Assembly (NCBI GenBank): GCA_913047625.1
Contig: CAJWUJ010000001.1
Location: 62,001-126,000, forward strand
Length of the DNA stretch: 64,000 nucleotides
Direction: 5' to 3'
Source of the DNA: an uncultured Dehalococcoidia bacterium
GTDB taxonomy: Bacteria > Chloroflexota > Dehalococcoidia > Lucifugimonadales > CAJWUJ01
Part shown: one piece after another, positions 34,652 to 41,794 of the stretch
How the letters are laid out: the number at the start of each line of letters is the position of its first letter
How positions within the stretch are numbered: position 1 is the first letter of the stretch
The notes under the pieces: generated by a model
What the model was told of the DNA's origin: nothing
The model's database searches: none
The model's input: only the letters and a program-made list of their open reading frames with translations
Translations under genes and position numbers: made by a program

Positions 34652-34827
34652 GTCGAGGATGGAGCTTCAATAATACATTTATTTTTACCTTGAAGTCGTA
34701 GTACAGCCTGACAATGACGACATTGAACCATTGAAAGATTGTCCAATTGGGCTTGACCTATATTAAAATACTGTTTGCAATCTGGGCATTTAAATCTAAT
34801 TGTTGAGACCGGCTTCTTAATAATCAT
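34642..34827 (-). CDS. Small zinc-ribbon protein
   Basis: This 61-residue protein has CPDC at about residues 14-17 and CRHC at about 36-39, spaced as a zinc ribbon (IRFKCPDCKQYF, then MVQCRHCQAVLRL). It has a strong ribosome site (GAGGAGG) seven bases before the ATG, supporting that it is a real gene. It lies between nrdR and nrdJ on the same strand, downstream of two overlapping palindromes. The function is unknown; it may be a regulatory or redox partner of the reductase, or an MJ0042-type zinc finger domain protein. Confidence 0.7.
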   Translation of the reverse strand: MIIKKPVSTIRFKCPDCKQYFNIGQAQLDNLSMVQCRHCQAVLRLQGKNKCIIEAPSSTLV

Positions 34828-34856
34828 TTTGAGCCTCCTCTTCTTTCAATTTTTAA

Positions 34857-34880
34857 ATATCAAAATCTTTGTTTTGATAT
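34857..34880. promoter_or_regulatory. Palindrome A upstream of the zinc-ribbon/nrdJ genes
   Basis: A perfect 9-base inverted repeat (ATATCAAAA / TTTTGATAT) has a 6-base spacer. Its right arm overlaps palindrome B, so the two hairpins exclude each other. It lies 30 bases upstream of the zinc-ribbon start and may be an operator or an attenuator-like switch. Confidence 0.55.
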
Positions 34881-34899
34881 AGTAGGGGCGTACTATATC
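34876..34899. promoter_or_regulatory. Palindrome B, NrdR-box-like half-sites
   Basis: A perfect 9-base inverted repeat (GATATAGTA / TACTATATC) with spacer GGGGCG. Each arm extended outward resembles the NrdR box (CWATATAT-W-GT core): GTACTATATCATGTAT at 34890-34905 fits well, and its mirror toward palindrome A fits in its conserved half. The two box centres are about 20 bases, two helical turns, apart. Confidence 0.5.
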
Positions 34900-34915
34900 A
34901 TGTATTTTGTTCTAG

Positions 34916-35449
34916 CTACGGATTCCGCTTATGCGGTATCGAACGTCTAGTCAACTCTTCCACAGAAAACAGGGTGGGTTGATTTTCTTGGCTTGATGCC
35001 CCTGTATCAGTTTGTAATTGCTCGATGGCCTGCTGGAATTGATCTATATCCCCAAAGTCCTTATAGACACTGGAGTAACGGATGTAAGCAACCCTATCAA
35101 GGTTTTCTAATTTGGCCATAATTTTTTCGCCAATTAACGCACTTGATATTTCTGCCTTTCCTGAGCTGTGTAATTCGAAGTCTATCTCATCAGCTATTTT
35201 CTCCAGAGTTCCAGCGGGAAGTGGTCTTTTAGTACACGCTATTTGAAGGCTTCGCATGACTTTTTCTCTTGCGAATTCCTCTCGTCTCTGATCACGTTTA
35301 ACCACCATGAGTACTGCAGCATGGAGCTTTTCGATTGTAGTAAAGCGGAGACTACAACGTAAGCACTCTCTACGCCTTCTGATACCATCGGTGGTTTCCC
35401 GAGAGTCTGTTACTTTAGTATCACAGTAGTTACAATAAGGACATTGCAT
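34916..35449 (-). CDS. nrdR: Transcriptional repressor NrdR
   Basis: NrdR is an ATP/dATP-sensing repressor of ribonucleotide reductase genes. From the ATG at 35449 the protein is 177 residues and begins MQCPYC, the usual NrdR start; an upstream in-frame start at 35488 is therefore rejected. The N-terminal zinc ribbon has CPYC and CLRC at about residues 3-6 and 31-34, with the DNA-contacting RRRREC before it. The ATP-cone follows (KRDQRREEFAREKVMRSL onward) and VAYIRYSSVYKDF marks its end. The C-terminal tail after about residue 150 is variable. It sits upstream of the nrdJ genes and of its own paired box-like sites. Confidence 0.95.
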   Translation of the reverse strand: MQCPYCNYCDTKVTDSRETTDGIRRRRECLRCSLRFTTIEKLHAAVLMVVKRDQRREEFAREKVMRSLQIACTKRPLPAGTLEKIADEIDFELHSSGKAEISSALIGEKIMAKLENLDRVAYIRYSSVYKDFGDIDQFQQAIEQLQTDTGASSQENQPTLFSVEELTRRSIPHKRNP

Positions 35450-35549
35450 TTTAAAATTCACCCTTAATCGGTATTTGGTAAACTCCAAATATCGGCCGAA
35501 AAATTGGGGTGATTGTTACATGGAAGGATGATCATTGTCAACCCTAAAA

Positions 35550-35596
35550 TCCCCTTATATTGCGTCATTTGTTGCCTCAACTACTATATATGGTAC
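35550..35596 (-). promoter_or_regulatory. Pair of NrdR-box-like sites upstream of nrdR
   Basis: CTACTATATATGGTAC at 35581-35596 matches the NrdR-box core CWATATAT. A second, weaker match containing ATATTGCGT is at 35550-35565. The two centres are 31 bases apart, which is the three-turn spacing known for paired NrdR boxes. They lie 101-147 bases upstream of the nrdR start, suggesting autoregulation. Confidence 0.5.
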
Positions 35597-35639
35597 CCTT
35601 CGGGCTTAGGGAGATTAATCAGTTTTTGTACGTATAAAA

Positions 35640-35677
35640 AATAAGAGGGCTAGCACTTTTCAGCTAGCCCTCTTATT
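35640..35677 (-). terminator. Rho-independent terminator after ftsZ
   Basis: A perfect 15-base inverted repeat (35640-35654 with 35663-35677) with an 8-base loop, followed on the minus strand by a run of T. It is about 97 bases past the ftsZ stop and insulates nrdR from the division genes. This is the strongest terminator in the window. Confidence 0.92.
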
Positions 35678-35773
35678 TTGAGTTCTCGGTGGTGGAGTTT
35701 TGCTTCTAATCTTCTTCGTTTATCTTGGCTTCCCCCGAGAATGCGGTCTATTAAGTCTTTTTAACTTTTACTC

Positions 35774-36886
35774 TTAATATCCTTTAGCATGTTGTTTTCT
35801 TGTGGCTGAGTGTCTCCGAAGAAATGGAGGTAAGTCTAATGCTTCACCTTCCTCATCTCCGAATGCATCCAGGAGTAGTTGCGATACATGCTCGTCTTGA
35901 TAAGGAGATCCTTCCCCGTGAGGGAATCCTGTGGCTATGATAGTAAGTCGGATCTCATCTTCCATTTTGAGGTCTGTTGTCATTCCAAATATGATATTCG
36001 CTTCAGGGTCGACTATTTTGCTGATTGCCTCCGATGCTTTATGGACTTCAGCCAGCGTTACATCGGGTCCTCCTGTTATATTGAATAGAATTCCCTTGGC
36101 TCCATCGATAGAGACCTCAAGAAGAGGACTAGAGATCGCATTTTGTGCTGCTTCGATCGCTCTATCTTCACCTTTACCGTATCCAATGGCCATCCAAGCT
36201 GGGCCAGCACCACTCATTATTTGCTTTACATCTGCAAAGTCCAAATTGATCTCTCCAGGCACTGTGACTAGCTCAGCAACTGCCTGTACTCCTTGGCGTA
36301 ACACATCATCAGCCATCTTGAACGCACCGTCGACTGATATCTGTGCAGCTCCACCGCCAGCCTCCATTAGTTTGTCATTGGGTATCACGATTAACGTATC
36401 TACATTGTCTTTTAATCGCCTTATTCCATCCATTGCATTTTGTTCCCTTCTTGTTCCCTCGAACATGAAAGGTCTTGTGACTACACCTATGGTCAGTGCG
36501 CCTGTTTCTTTAGCAATTTCTGCTACGACTGGAGCTGCTCCAGTGCCAGTGCCACCACCCATACCGGCAGCTACAAATACCATGTCTGATCCGCGTAAGG
36601 CTTCAAATAGTTCTTCGCGAGATTCTTCAGCAGCATTTTTGCCAACTTCCGGATTACCGCCTACTCCTAAACCTCTTGTCAACTGGTCACCAATCCGTAT
36701 TTTTGTTGGAATTTCTGATCGAATTAAATGCTGGGCATCAGTGTTGACTACGACATAATCCACACCTTGGATACGTTCTTTGTACATCCTTGAGACTGCA
36801 TTGCATCCGCCGCCTCCTACTCCAAGTACCTTTATTTGTGCGACTCCGACTGGTTGAATATCCTTATCTATAATTGCGTCTTGCAT
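35774..36886 (-). CDS. ftsZ: Cell division protein FtsZ
   Basis: This 370-residue tubulin homologue assembles the division ring. The GTP-binding domain begins with VLGVGGGGCNAVSRM and the tubulin signature GGGTGTGAAPVVAEIAKE is at about residues 113-130, followed by the T7-loop region INLDFADVK. The C-terminal end has the short acidic linker and the conserved tail LDLPPFLRRH that binds FtsA. It starts 11 bases after ftsA on the minus strand, with ATG at 36886 preceded by AGGAGG, and is followed by a strong terminator. Confidence 0.98.
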   Translation of the reverse strand: MQDAIIDKDIQPVGVAQIKVLGVGGGGCNAVSRMYKERIQGVDYVVVNTDAQHLIRSEIPTKIRIGDQLTRGLGVGGNPEVGKNAAEESREELFEALRGSDMVFVAAGMGGGTGTGAAPVVAEIAKETGALTIGVVTRPFMFEGTRREQNAMDGIRRLKDNVDTLIVIPNDKLMEAGGGAAQISVDGAFKMADDVLRQGVQAVAELVTVPGEINLDFADVKQIMSGAGPAWMAIGYGKGEDRAIEAAQNAISSPLLEVSIDGAKGILFNITGGPDVTLAEVHKASEAISKIVDPEANIIFGMTTDLKMEDEIRLTIIATGFPHGEGSPYQDEHVSQLLLDAFGDEEGEALDLPPFLRRHSATRKQHAKGY

Positions 36887-36897
36887 AGCTATCCTCC

Positions 36898-38172
36898 TTA
36901 TTGGGTTTCGTTTGATACGGTCAATTTTTTTAGAAAGGGTATATGGGTAAAATTCTTCCTTATAATATTTGCTACGGATTTGCGGCCTTCTTCTTTTACG
37001 CCTGAAGTCTTGTCATTACCTGAACTGTGCACACCCCACAAAAGAAGACCAGTACTTGTGGCATACGATGGATCTGATATGTATTCCGGCATTTGGGTGA
37101 TATATTTAGGGACACCAATTCTAGTAGGGGAGTGAGATATTTCCTCTGCTAGTTCCATTAATCCAGGAAGTTTTGCCGTGCCTCCGGTAAAAACAATGCC
37201 TGCGGCGGGAGGTCGATGTAGTCCTGCCTTTTTGATTTTCCCCATTACTAGAACTAATGTTTCAGACATTCTGTCTCGTACAAGTTCACGTATTTCTGAT
37301 GATTCAATAGTTAGCACATCAGAACCACTCCTGGAAGGCATGTTGATTTTTTCACTTTCCATTACAGCTGATCCAACGTTTCCAAAAAGGATTTTTGCTT
37401 CTTCAGCAGCTTCTATAGTAGTTCTACACGAAATAGCTATATCATTTGTGAGATGATAGCCTCCTACTGGTATTGACGAACTATGGAGGATAGAGCCTTC
37501 CTGGAAAATTGCGATATCAGTTGTGCCCCCTCCGATATCCACTAGAACAACTCCTAATTCCTTCTCGTCAGCTGATAGTACAGAATATGAACTAGCTATA
37601 GATTCTAAGGTCATGCCATGAATGGATGCTCCTCCCTCTTGGACACATTGCATGATTGTTTCCAAGGTAGCCTTTTTGGCGAGTATTACATGTGAATCTA
37701 CGGAAAGTTCATTTGCTTTTCTTCCAATAGGACTTTGATGTGTTCTTACTCCATCTATCGTATATCCTCGGGATATAACTTGGACCAAGCTATCTTCAGT
37801 GCTATCTGGGATTAGGGGGACAGTGTCATGGATGATCGATGATAGTTCTGCATGGGACACACGCTGGTCTGCTTGAGTTATCCTGGATGTAGCAGATGTG
37901 ATGTTGTAACTGCTGAGTTTGCCTCCGGTAAGGCCAATGAACGCCGGAGTTGGCTTCACTCCACTAGAGATACTTGCTGCGTCTAGAGATACTCTAATGT
38001 CTTCTGATAGCTTTGTTTCATCTTTGACGATTCCCTTATGCATGCCGGACGAGTTAACAGTTCCAACACCTATAATTTCCAGATTGCCATTAAGGTTGAA
38101 GTGTGCCATTAATGTAGTTATCTTGCTACTTCCTATGTCAATTGCCGTATAGATGGCTTCATTTCGTTTCAA
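36898..38172 (-). CDS. ftsA: Cell division protein FtsA
   Basis: This 424-residue actin-like ATPase anchors FtsZ to the membrane. Motifs are AIDIGSSKITTLMA (phosphate 1) at the N-terminus, VDIGGGTTDIAIF (phosphate 2) around residue 210, and IVFTGGTAKLPGL (adenosine) near residue 320. The C-terminal end is basic and amphipathic (IRKNFTHIPFLKKL), as expected for membrane targeting. It is the third gene of the mraZ-rsmH-ftsA-ftsZ run; the usual mur genes and ftsL, ftsI, ftsW and ftsQ between rsmH and ftsA are absent. Confidence 0.96.
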   Translation of the reverse strand: MKRNEAIYTAIDIGSSKITTLMAHFNLNGNLEIIGVGTVNSSGMHKGIVKDETKLSEDIRVSLDAASISSGVKPTPAFIGLTGGKLSSYNITSATSRITQADQRVSHAELSSIIHDTVPLIPDSTEDSLVQVISRGYTIDGVRTHQSPIGRKANELSVDSHVILAKKATLETIMQCVQEGGASIHGMTLESIASSYSVLSADEKELGVVLVDIGGGTTDIAIFQEGSILHSSSIPVGGYHLTNDIAISCRTTIEAAEEAKILFGNVGSAVMESEKINMPSRSGSDVLTIESSEIRELVRDRMSETLVLVMGKIKKAGLHRPPAAGIVFTGGTAKLPGLMELAEEISHSPTRIGVPKYITQMPEYISDPSYATSTGLLLWGVHSSGNDKTSGVKEEGRKSVANIIRKNFTHIPFLKKLTVSNETQ

Positions 38173-38221
38173 GGCAGACTCCTTATAATTTTTGCTTAAT
38201 GTTGATTATCTTTGTTATCCG

Positions 38222-38327
38222 GGGTTTGCAGCCCTCGATGTTCGACCGATAAAATGTGTTTTCTCCTTACATTTGTTATTTGTTATTTTTGAATTATGCC
38301 TATTTATATCTCCAAGGCTGCAAACCC
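38222..38327. repeat. Long-range inverted repeat between rsmH and ftsA
   Basis: A perfect 12-base inverted repeat, GGGTTTGCAGCC at 38222-38233 and its complement at 38316-38327, is separated by 82 AT-rich bases. It fills most of the 167-base gap where other bacteria have ftsL-to-ftsQ genes. It could form a long hairpin in the transcript and attenuate or process the mRNA between rsmH and ftsA. Confidence 0.6.
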
Positions 38328-38339
38328 AAATTCGGATCA

Positions 38340-39233
38340 TTAGTTAACGAGAAGGCTGAATTCAGCACATCTCAAACGAGCACTCCTGCTCCTGCGATTA
38401 GACAAAACCTCTTCACGAGAAGGTTTAATTACTTTTCTTGACAACGGGGTAAATCCATTCCCGTTTCGTGAATTAAAGAACTCTTTTACTATCCTGTCTT
38501 CGAGTGAGTGATAAGCGATCACTACTAATCTACCCCCCTCAGTTAATATAGAAGCGGCTGATTCCAACCCCTTTTTCAAGTTTATTAATTCCTCATTGAC
38601 CGCTATGCGCAATGCTTGAAATACTTTTGTGGCTGGGTGAAGTTTTGAATAGCGAGTTCTAGATGTTCTTTTAATAATGTATGCGAGTTGAGCTGATGTG
38701 TTGACTGGCCTTGATTGGACTATACTGCTGGCGATTCGATTTGCTCTGGGCTCCTCACCAAAATCCCTCACAATTGAGGCCAATTCAGACAATGAAGTCT
38801 CGTTGATTAGTGATTCAGCGGTCCTTTCTGTAGTGGGATCAAACCTCATATCTAAAGGTTCATCCCTAAGGAAACTAAATCCTCGATTACTTGCTTCTAG
38901 CTGAAGCGATGAAAGGCCTAGGTCCATTAAAATTCCTTCGACAGGGCTAAATTGAAACGTGTTGCTTAGATCAGAAATCGTGGAGAAGTTACCATGTACA
39001 GGTTGAAATCTGTTTCTTCTGCTCCCCATTCTTTTCTCCGCCAATTCTAATGCCGTTGGATCCGCATCGATTCCTAGAACCCTTCCATTTGGATCCGAAC
39101 GTTCGAGGATTCCTATTGAATGTCCTCCACCTCCCGTAGTGGCGTCTATGTACCGGCCACCTGGCTGGACATTGAGAGCTTCTAGGACCTCATTAAGCAG
39201 TACTGGTATATGTGTTGAACAAGCCTTTTGCAT
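38340..39233 (-). CDS. rsmH: 16S rRNA (cytosine-1402 N4)-methyltransferase
   Basis: RsmH (MraW) methylates N4 of C1402 in 16S rRNA using S-adenosylmethionine. The 297 residues include HIPVLLNEVLEALN at the N-terminus, the SAM-binding YIDATTGGGGHSIGIL, LMDLGLSSLQLE, GFSFLRDEPLDMRFD, and the C-terminal VIAYHSLEDRIVKEFF, all hallmarks. It is the second gene of the mraZ-led operon, starting nine bases after the mraZ stop. Confidence 0.97.
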   Translation of the reverse strand: MQKACSTHIPVLLNEVLEALNVQPGGRYIDATTGGGGHSIGILERSDPNGRVLGIDADPTALELAEKRMGSRRNRFQPVHGNFSTISDLSNTFQFSPVEGILMDLGLSSLQLEASNRGFSFLRDEPLDMRFDPTTERTAESLINETSLSELASIVRDFGEEPRANRIASSIVQSRPVNTSAQLAYIIKRTSRTRYSKLHPATKVFQALRIAVNEELINLKKGLESAASILTEGGRLVVIAYHSLEDRIVKEFFNSRNGNGFTPLSRKVIKPSREEVLSNRRSRSARLRCAEFSLLVN

Positions 39234-39242
39234 CAGGAAACC

Positions 39243-39692
39243 CTATCTTTCACGAATATTGTCATCGATACTTTCAGCAAGATCTTGTCTATCTGCTATC
39301 ACGCTTTGCATTTCAATGTTCCAATTCTGGCTACTCCATACCTCTAGATGATCACCAACCCCTACTACAGTTACGTCTTCATCCAAATCAGCGTGCTCAC
39401 GTAGACTTGAAGGTAGTAACACTCTTCCTTGTTTGTCAGTTTCTAAGGTAAAGGCACCAGACATTATCAATCTCTTGGTCCGTCTGTACTTCTGTCCGAA
39501 TTTTGGTGTGGAAGTCAGGGCTTTTTCAACAACAGCCCAATTGGATTCCGAATAAATATCGATGCATTGATCGATTCCTCTTGAGGCAACTATGCCGTGT
39601 CGGAAAGAGTCCCGAAACCGAGATGGAACCGCTAATCTTCCTTGAGCATCCATTTTATGCCTATATTCTCCTGTGAGACTTTGGTAATCCAT
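39243..39692 (-). CDS. mraZ: Transcriptional regulator MraZ
   Basis: This 149-residue MraZ/AbrB-fold DNA-binding protein controls its own division-gene operon. Two SpoVT-AbrB-like repeats are visible: EYRHKMDAQGRLAVPSRFR near residues 8-26 and FTLETDKQGRVLLPSSLRE near 80-100. The start is ATG at 39692, giving the usual length; a farther upstream start at 39728 would include the operator repeats. The ribosome site is AGGGGAA. Its upstream region carries four 10-base-spaced GGG-type repeats and a strong promoter. Confidence 0.96.
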   Translation of the reverse strand: MDYQSLTGEYRHKMDAQGRLAVPSRFRDSFRHGIVASRGIDQCIDIYSESNWAVVEKALTSTPKFGQKYRRTKRLIMSGAFTLETDKQGRVLLPSSLREHADLDEDVTVVGVGDHLEVWSSQNWNIEMQSVIADRQDLAESIDDNIRER

Positions 39693-39702
39693 TATTATAA
39701 TT

Positions 39703-39737
39703 CCCCTAATTTCCCTAATTGACACCAATAATCCCCA
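39703..39737 (-). promoter_or_regulatory. Four MraZ-box repeats
   Basis: On the minus strand TGGGG, TGGTG, TAGGG and AGGGG begin exactly 10 bases apart, with 5-base spacers (plus-strand positions 39733-39737, 39723-39727, 39713-39717 and 39703-39707). Known MraZ operators are TGGGN direct repeats with 5-base spacers, so autoregulation is likely. Confidence 0.78.
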
Positions 39738-39739
39738 GA

Positions 39740-39768
39740 AAGATACTACTACTCCAATAGCCTGTCAA
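39740..39768 (-). promoter_or_regulatory. Promoter of the mraZ division operon
   Basis: A perfect -35 TTGACA (39768-39763) and TATCTT -10 (39745-39740) are spaced by 17 bases on the minus strand. The predicted start is close to 39733, so the MraZ boxes lie in the initial transcribed region and just before the ATG. Confidence 0.75.
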
Positions 39769-39828
39769 CCCCGCGGAAATAAGACTCTTGTTATTTAGCT
39801 AGGTGATTTTCTTGGATTTTGTGGCTAG

Positions 39829-39871
39829 TTTAGCTTAATCTAAAGGCATATCTGGTTTAGATTAAGCTAAA
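39829..39871. repeat. 16-base inverted repeat upstream of mog
   Basis: A perfect 16-base inverted repeat (TTTAGCTTAATCTAAA and its complement) with an 11-base spacer. Each arm ends in CTAAAGGCATAT, so the second arm also carries a direct repeat of the motif TAAAGGCATAT. It lies between the divergent mraZ and mog genes, 72 bases before mog. It is probably an operator or a transcript hairpin; no U-run follows. Confidence 0.7.
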
Positions 39872-39942
39872 GGCATATTTCGTATTTAGTAATATTGAAT
39901 AGGCACAATACTTTTCAGGAGATATGATATGATTGCTGTCCT

Positions 39943-40437
39943 ATGAATACATTGGGCGTTTTAACCAGTAGTGATTCCCGGTCACACGGAAATATGGAGG
40001 ATGTAAGTGGTAATCTCATCATTGAACTAATGAGGGATCATGGTTACAACGTGGTGCAGTATGAAATAGTCCCGGATGAGGCGGACATTATAAGCAATGT
40101 GCTGAAAAAATGGGCTGATATTGATAAATTGGATCTCATTGTCACTACAGGAGCCACAAGTTTGACTGTCAGAGATATCATGCCAGAGGCTACAACTGCT
40201 GTATTAGACAAGCAAATTCCTGGTATTGCAGAAGCTATGAGAATTGAAGGTATGAAATTCACTCCTATGGCTATGCTAAGTCGAGGGGTCGCAGGAATTA
40301 GGGGCTCTACGCTGATCTTGAATTTACCAGGGAGTCCAAACGCAGTAAAAGAGAATTTGGGAGCAGTATTGAGTGTTTTGCAACACGCTATCGAAATGAT
40401 ACAAAATGATGTCCACCAGCATCCTTCGAACTCTTAA
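39943..40437 (+). CDS. mog: Molybdenum cofactor protein Mog/MoaB
   Basis: This 164-residue molybdopterin-binding fold protein would adenylylate molybdopterin before metal insertion. The SSDSRSHGNMEDVSG region and the motif TTGATSLTVRDIMPEAT are typical of MogA/MoaB, and LNLPGSPNAVKENL is the C-terminal signature. Whether it is functionally MogA or MoaB cannot be told. It stands apart from other Mo-cofactor genes, upstream of trmD. It implies that the cell uses molybdo- or tungsto-enzymes. Confidence 0.88.
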   Translation: MNTLGVLTSSDSRSHGNMEDVSGNLIIELMRDHGYNVVQYEIVPDEADIISNVLKKWADIDKLDLIVTTGATSLTVRDIMPEATTAVLDKQIPGIAEAMRIEGMKFTPMAMLSRGVAGIRGSTLILNLPGSPNAVKENLGAVLSVLQHAIEMIQNDVHQHPSNS

Positions 40438-40535
40438 AACATTATAAGTTCCACGGGTAGAGTCAGGCGGTTAATCTATGGCTCGTTGGTGATCTACTCT
40501 ACAAACTACTCTATGGAGACTAATTCTATTTATAA

Positions 40536-41270
40536 ATGCTAAAGATCCATGTGCTAACAATTTTCCCATCCATGTTCAATGGGCCTTTTGATTGCAGTAT
40601 AAATGGTAGGGCCTTGAATAAAGAACTCGTTGAGATTGAAGTTCACGATATCAGGTCATTCTCATCAGATCGGCACAAGACCGTAGATGATGCTCCGTAT
40701 GGTGGAGGACCAGGTATGATTTTGATGCTTGATCCTATCGTAAAGGCTGTGGAATCTATAAAAGGGGATAAGAGCATGCCAGTGATTTTATTATCTCCTC
40801 AAGGAGAAGTGTACAACCAACGGAAGGCTGAAACCCTATCCAAATACGAAGAGATCATTTTAATTTGTGGGCACTATGAAGGAATTGACTATCGAATTAC
40901 GGAGCTCGTGGTTACCGATGAATTGAGTATAGGGGATTTCGTTCTTTCCGGCGGTGAATTTGCTGCGATGGTTTTAATAGACTCACTCATCCGACTTCTT
41001 CCTGGCGCTCTTGGGAATGTGTTAGGGGGATTGAATGACTCCCATACTACTGGGTTTTTGCAACATCCTCATTATACTCGGCCAGAGGCGTATAGAGGAA
41101 AGAAAGTCCCAGAAATATTATTATCAGGGAATCATAAGGCAATTAATGAATGGCGCCTTCTTGAATCACTGCGTATGACTCTTAGTAAGCGACCTGATTT
41201 AATCAAAGAGGACTTATTATCTCCTGAGATTGCTAAAATAGTAAATCGAATCAGCAAGGAAGAGAATTAA
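40536..41270 (+). CDS. trmD: tRNA (guanine-37 N1)-methyltransferase
   Basis: This 244-residue SPOUT methyltransferase makes m1G37 in tRNAs reading CNN codons, preventing frameshifts. Trefoil-knot motifs are DDAPYGGGPGMIL, LSPQGEVYNQRKAE, ICGHYEGIDYRI and SIGDFVLSGGEFAA, all in order. TmdD and rplS are neighbours here as in many bacteria, but rimM and rpsP are not beside them. The 138-base spacer after the stop has an imperfect stem (GGCTAG / CTAGC near 41309) that could be a weak terminator. Confidence 0.97.
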   Translation: MLKIHVLTIFPSMFNGPFDCSINGRALNKELVEIEVHDIRSFSSDRHKTVDDAPYGGGPGMILMLDPIVKAVESIKGDKSMPVILLSPQGEVYNQRKAETLSKYEEIILICGHYEGIDYRITELVVTDELSIGDFVLSGGEFAAMVLIDSLIRLLPGALGNVLGGLNDSHTTGFLQHPHYTRPEAYRGKKVPEILLSGNHKAINEWRLLESLRMTLSKRPDLIKEDLLSPEIAKIVNRISKEEN

Positions 41271-41408
41271 GATTGCTGCGAATCCAAGATAATGGACTCG
41301 CTGGAAAAAGGCTAGGCCTATTGATCTAGCTTGCTTTTCTCATAGCATACTAATAAAATTAACCTTGGTTTAAAAAAGTTCATTACGTTGAAAACTGGAG
41401 ATTATTGA

Positions 41409-41756
41409 ATGGCTGGATTTCTATCTATGCAGGTGGATGATGAAAGAATAGCTTCTTTCTCGCCAGGTGATACCGTACAAGCGACGGTACGTATTAAAGA
41501 GGGGAACCGAGAGAGATCTCAGGTTTTCCAGGGGTGGGTTTTGGCTATTAGCGGTTCCGGTTTAGCTAAGTCATTTACCCTTAGGAAGATTGGTTCTCAT
41601 GGCATTGGAGTTGAGAGGACCTTTTTGGTTGCTTCGCCTCTGCTTGAAAAAGTGGAAATAGTGGAGAAGGGGCGACGAGCTAGGCAGTCTAAATTGTATT
41701 ACACACGAGATTTGCCTCAACGTCAGGTTAGGGCAAAACTAAAGAAGCGAAACTAG
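41409..41756 (+). CDS. rplS: 50S ribosomal protein L19
   Basis: This 115-residue L19 sits at the 30S-50S interface. The conserved regions SPGDTVQATVRIKEGNRERSQ, FQGWVLAISG and SFTLRKIGSHGIGVERTF are all present, as is the C-terminal SKLYYTRDLPQRQVRAKL. The ATG at 41409 is preceded by GGAG. It follows trmD and precedes priA, both on the same strand. Confidence 0.97.
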   Translation: MAGFLSMQVDDERIASFSPGDTVQATVRIKEGNRERSQVFQGWVLAISGSGLAKSFTLRKIGSHGIGVERTFLVASPLLEKVEIVEKGRRARQSKLYYTRDLPQRQVRAKLKKRN

Positions 41757-41794
41757 AACCTGGTGTATCGGTCATTTAGCCTACCTTAGTGATT

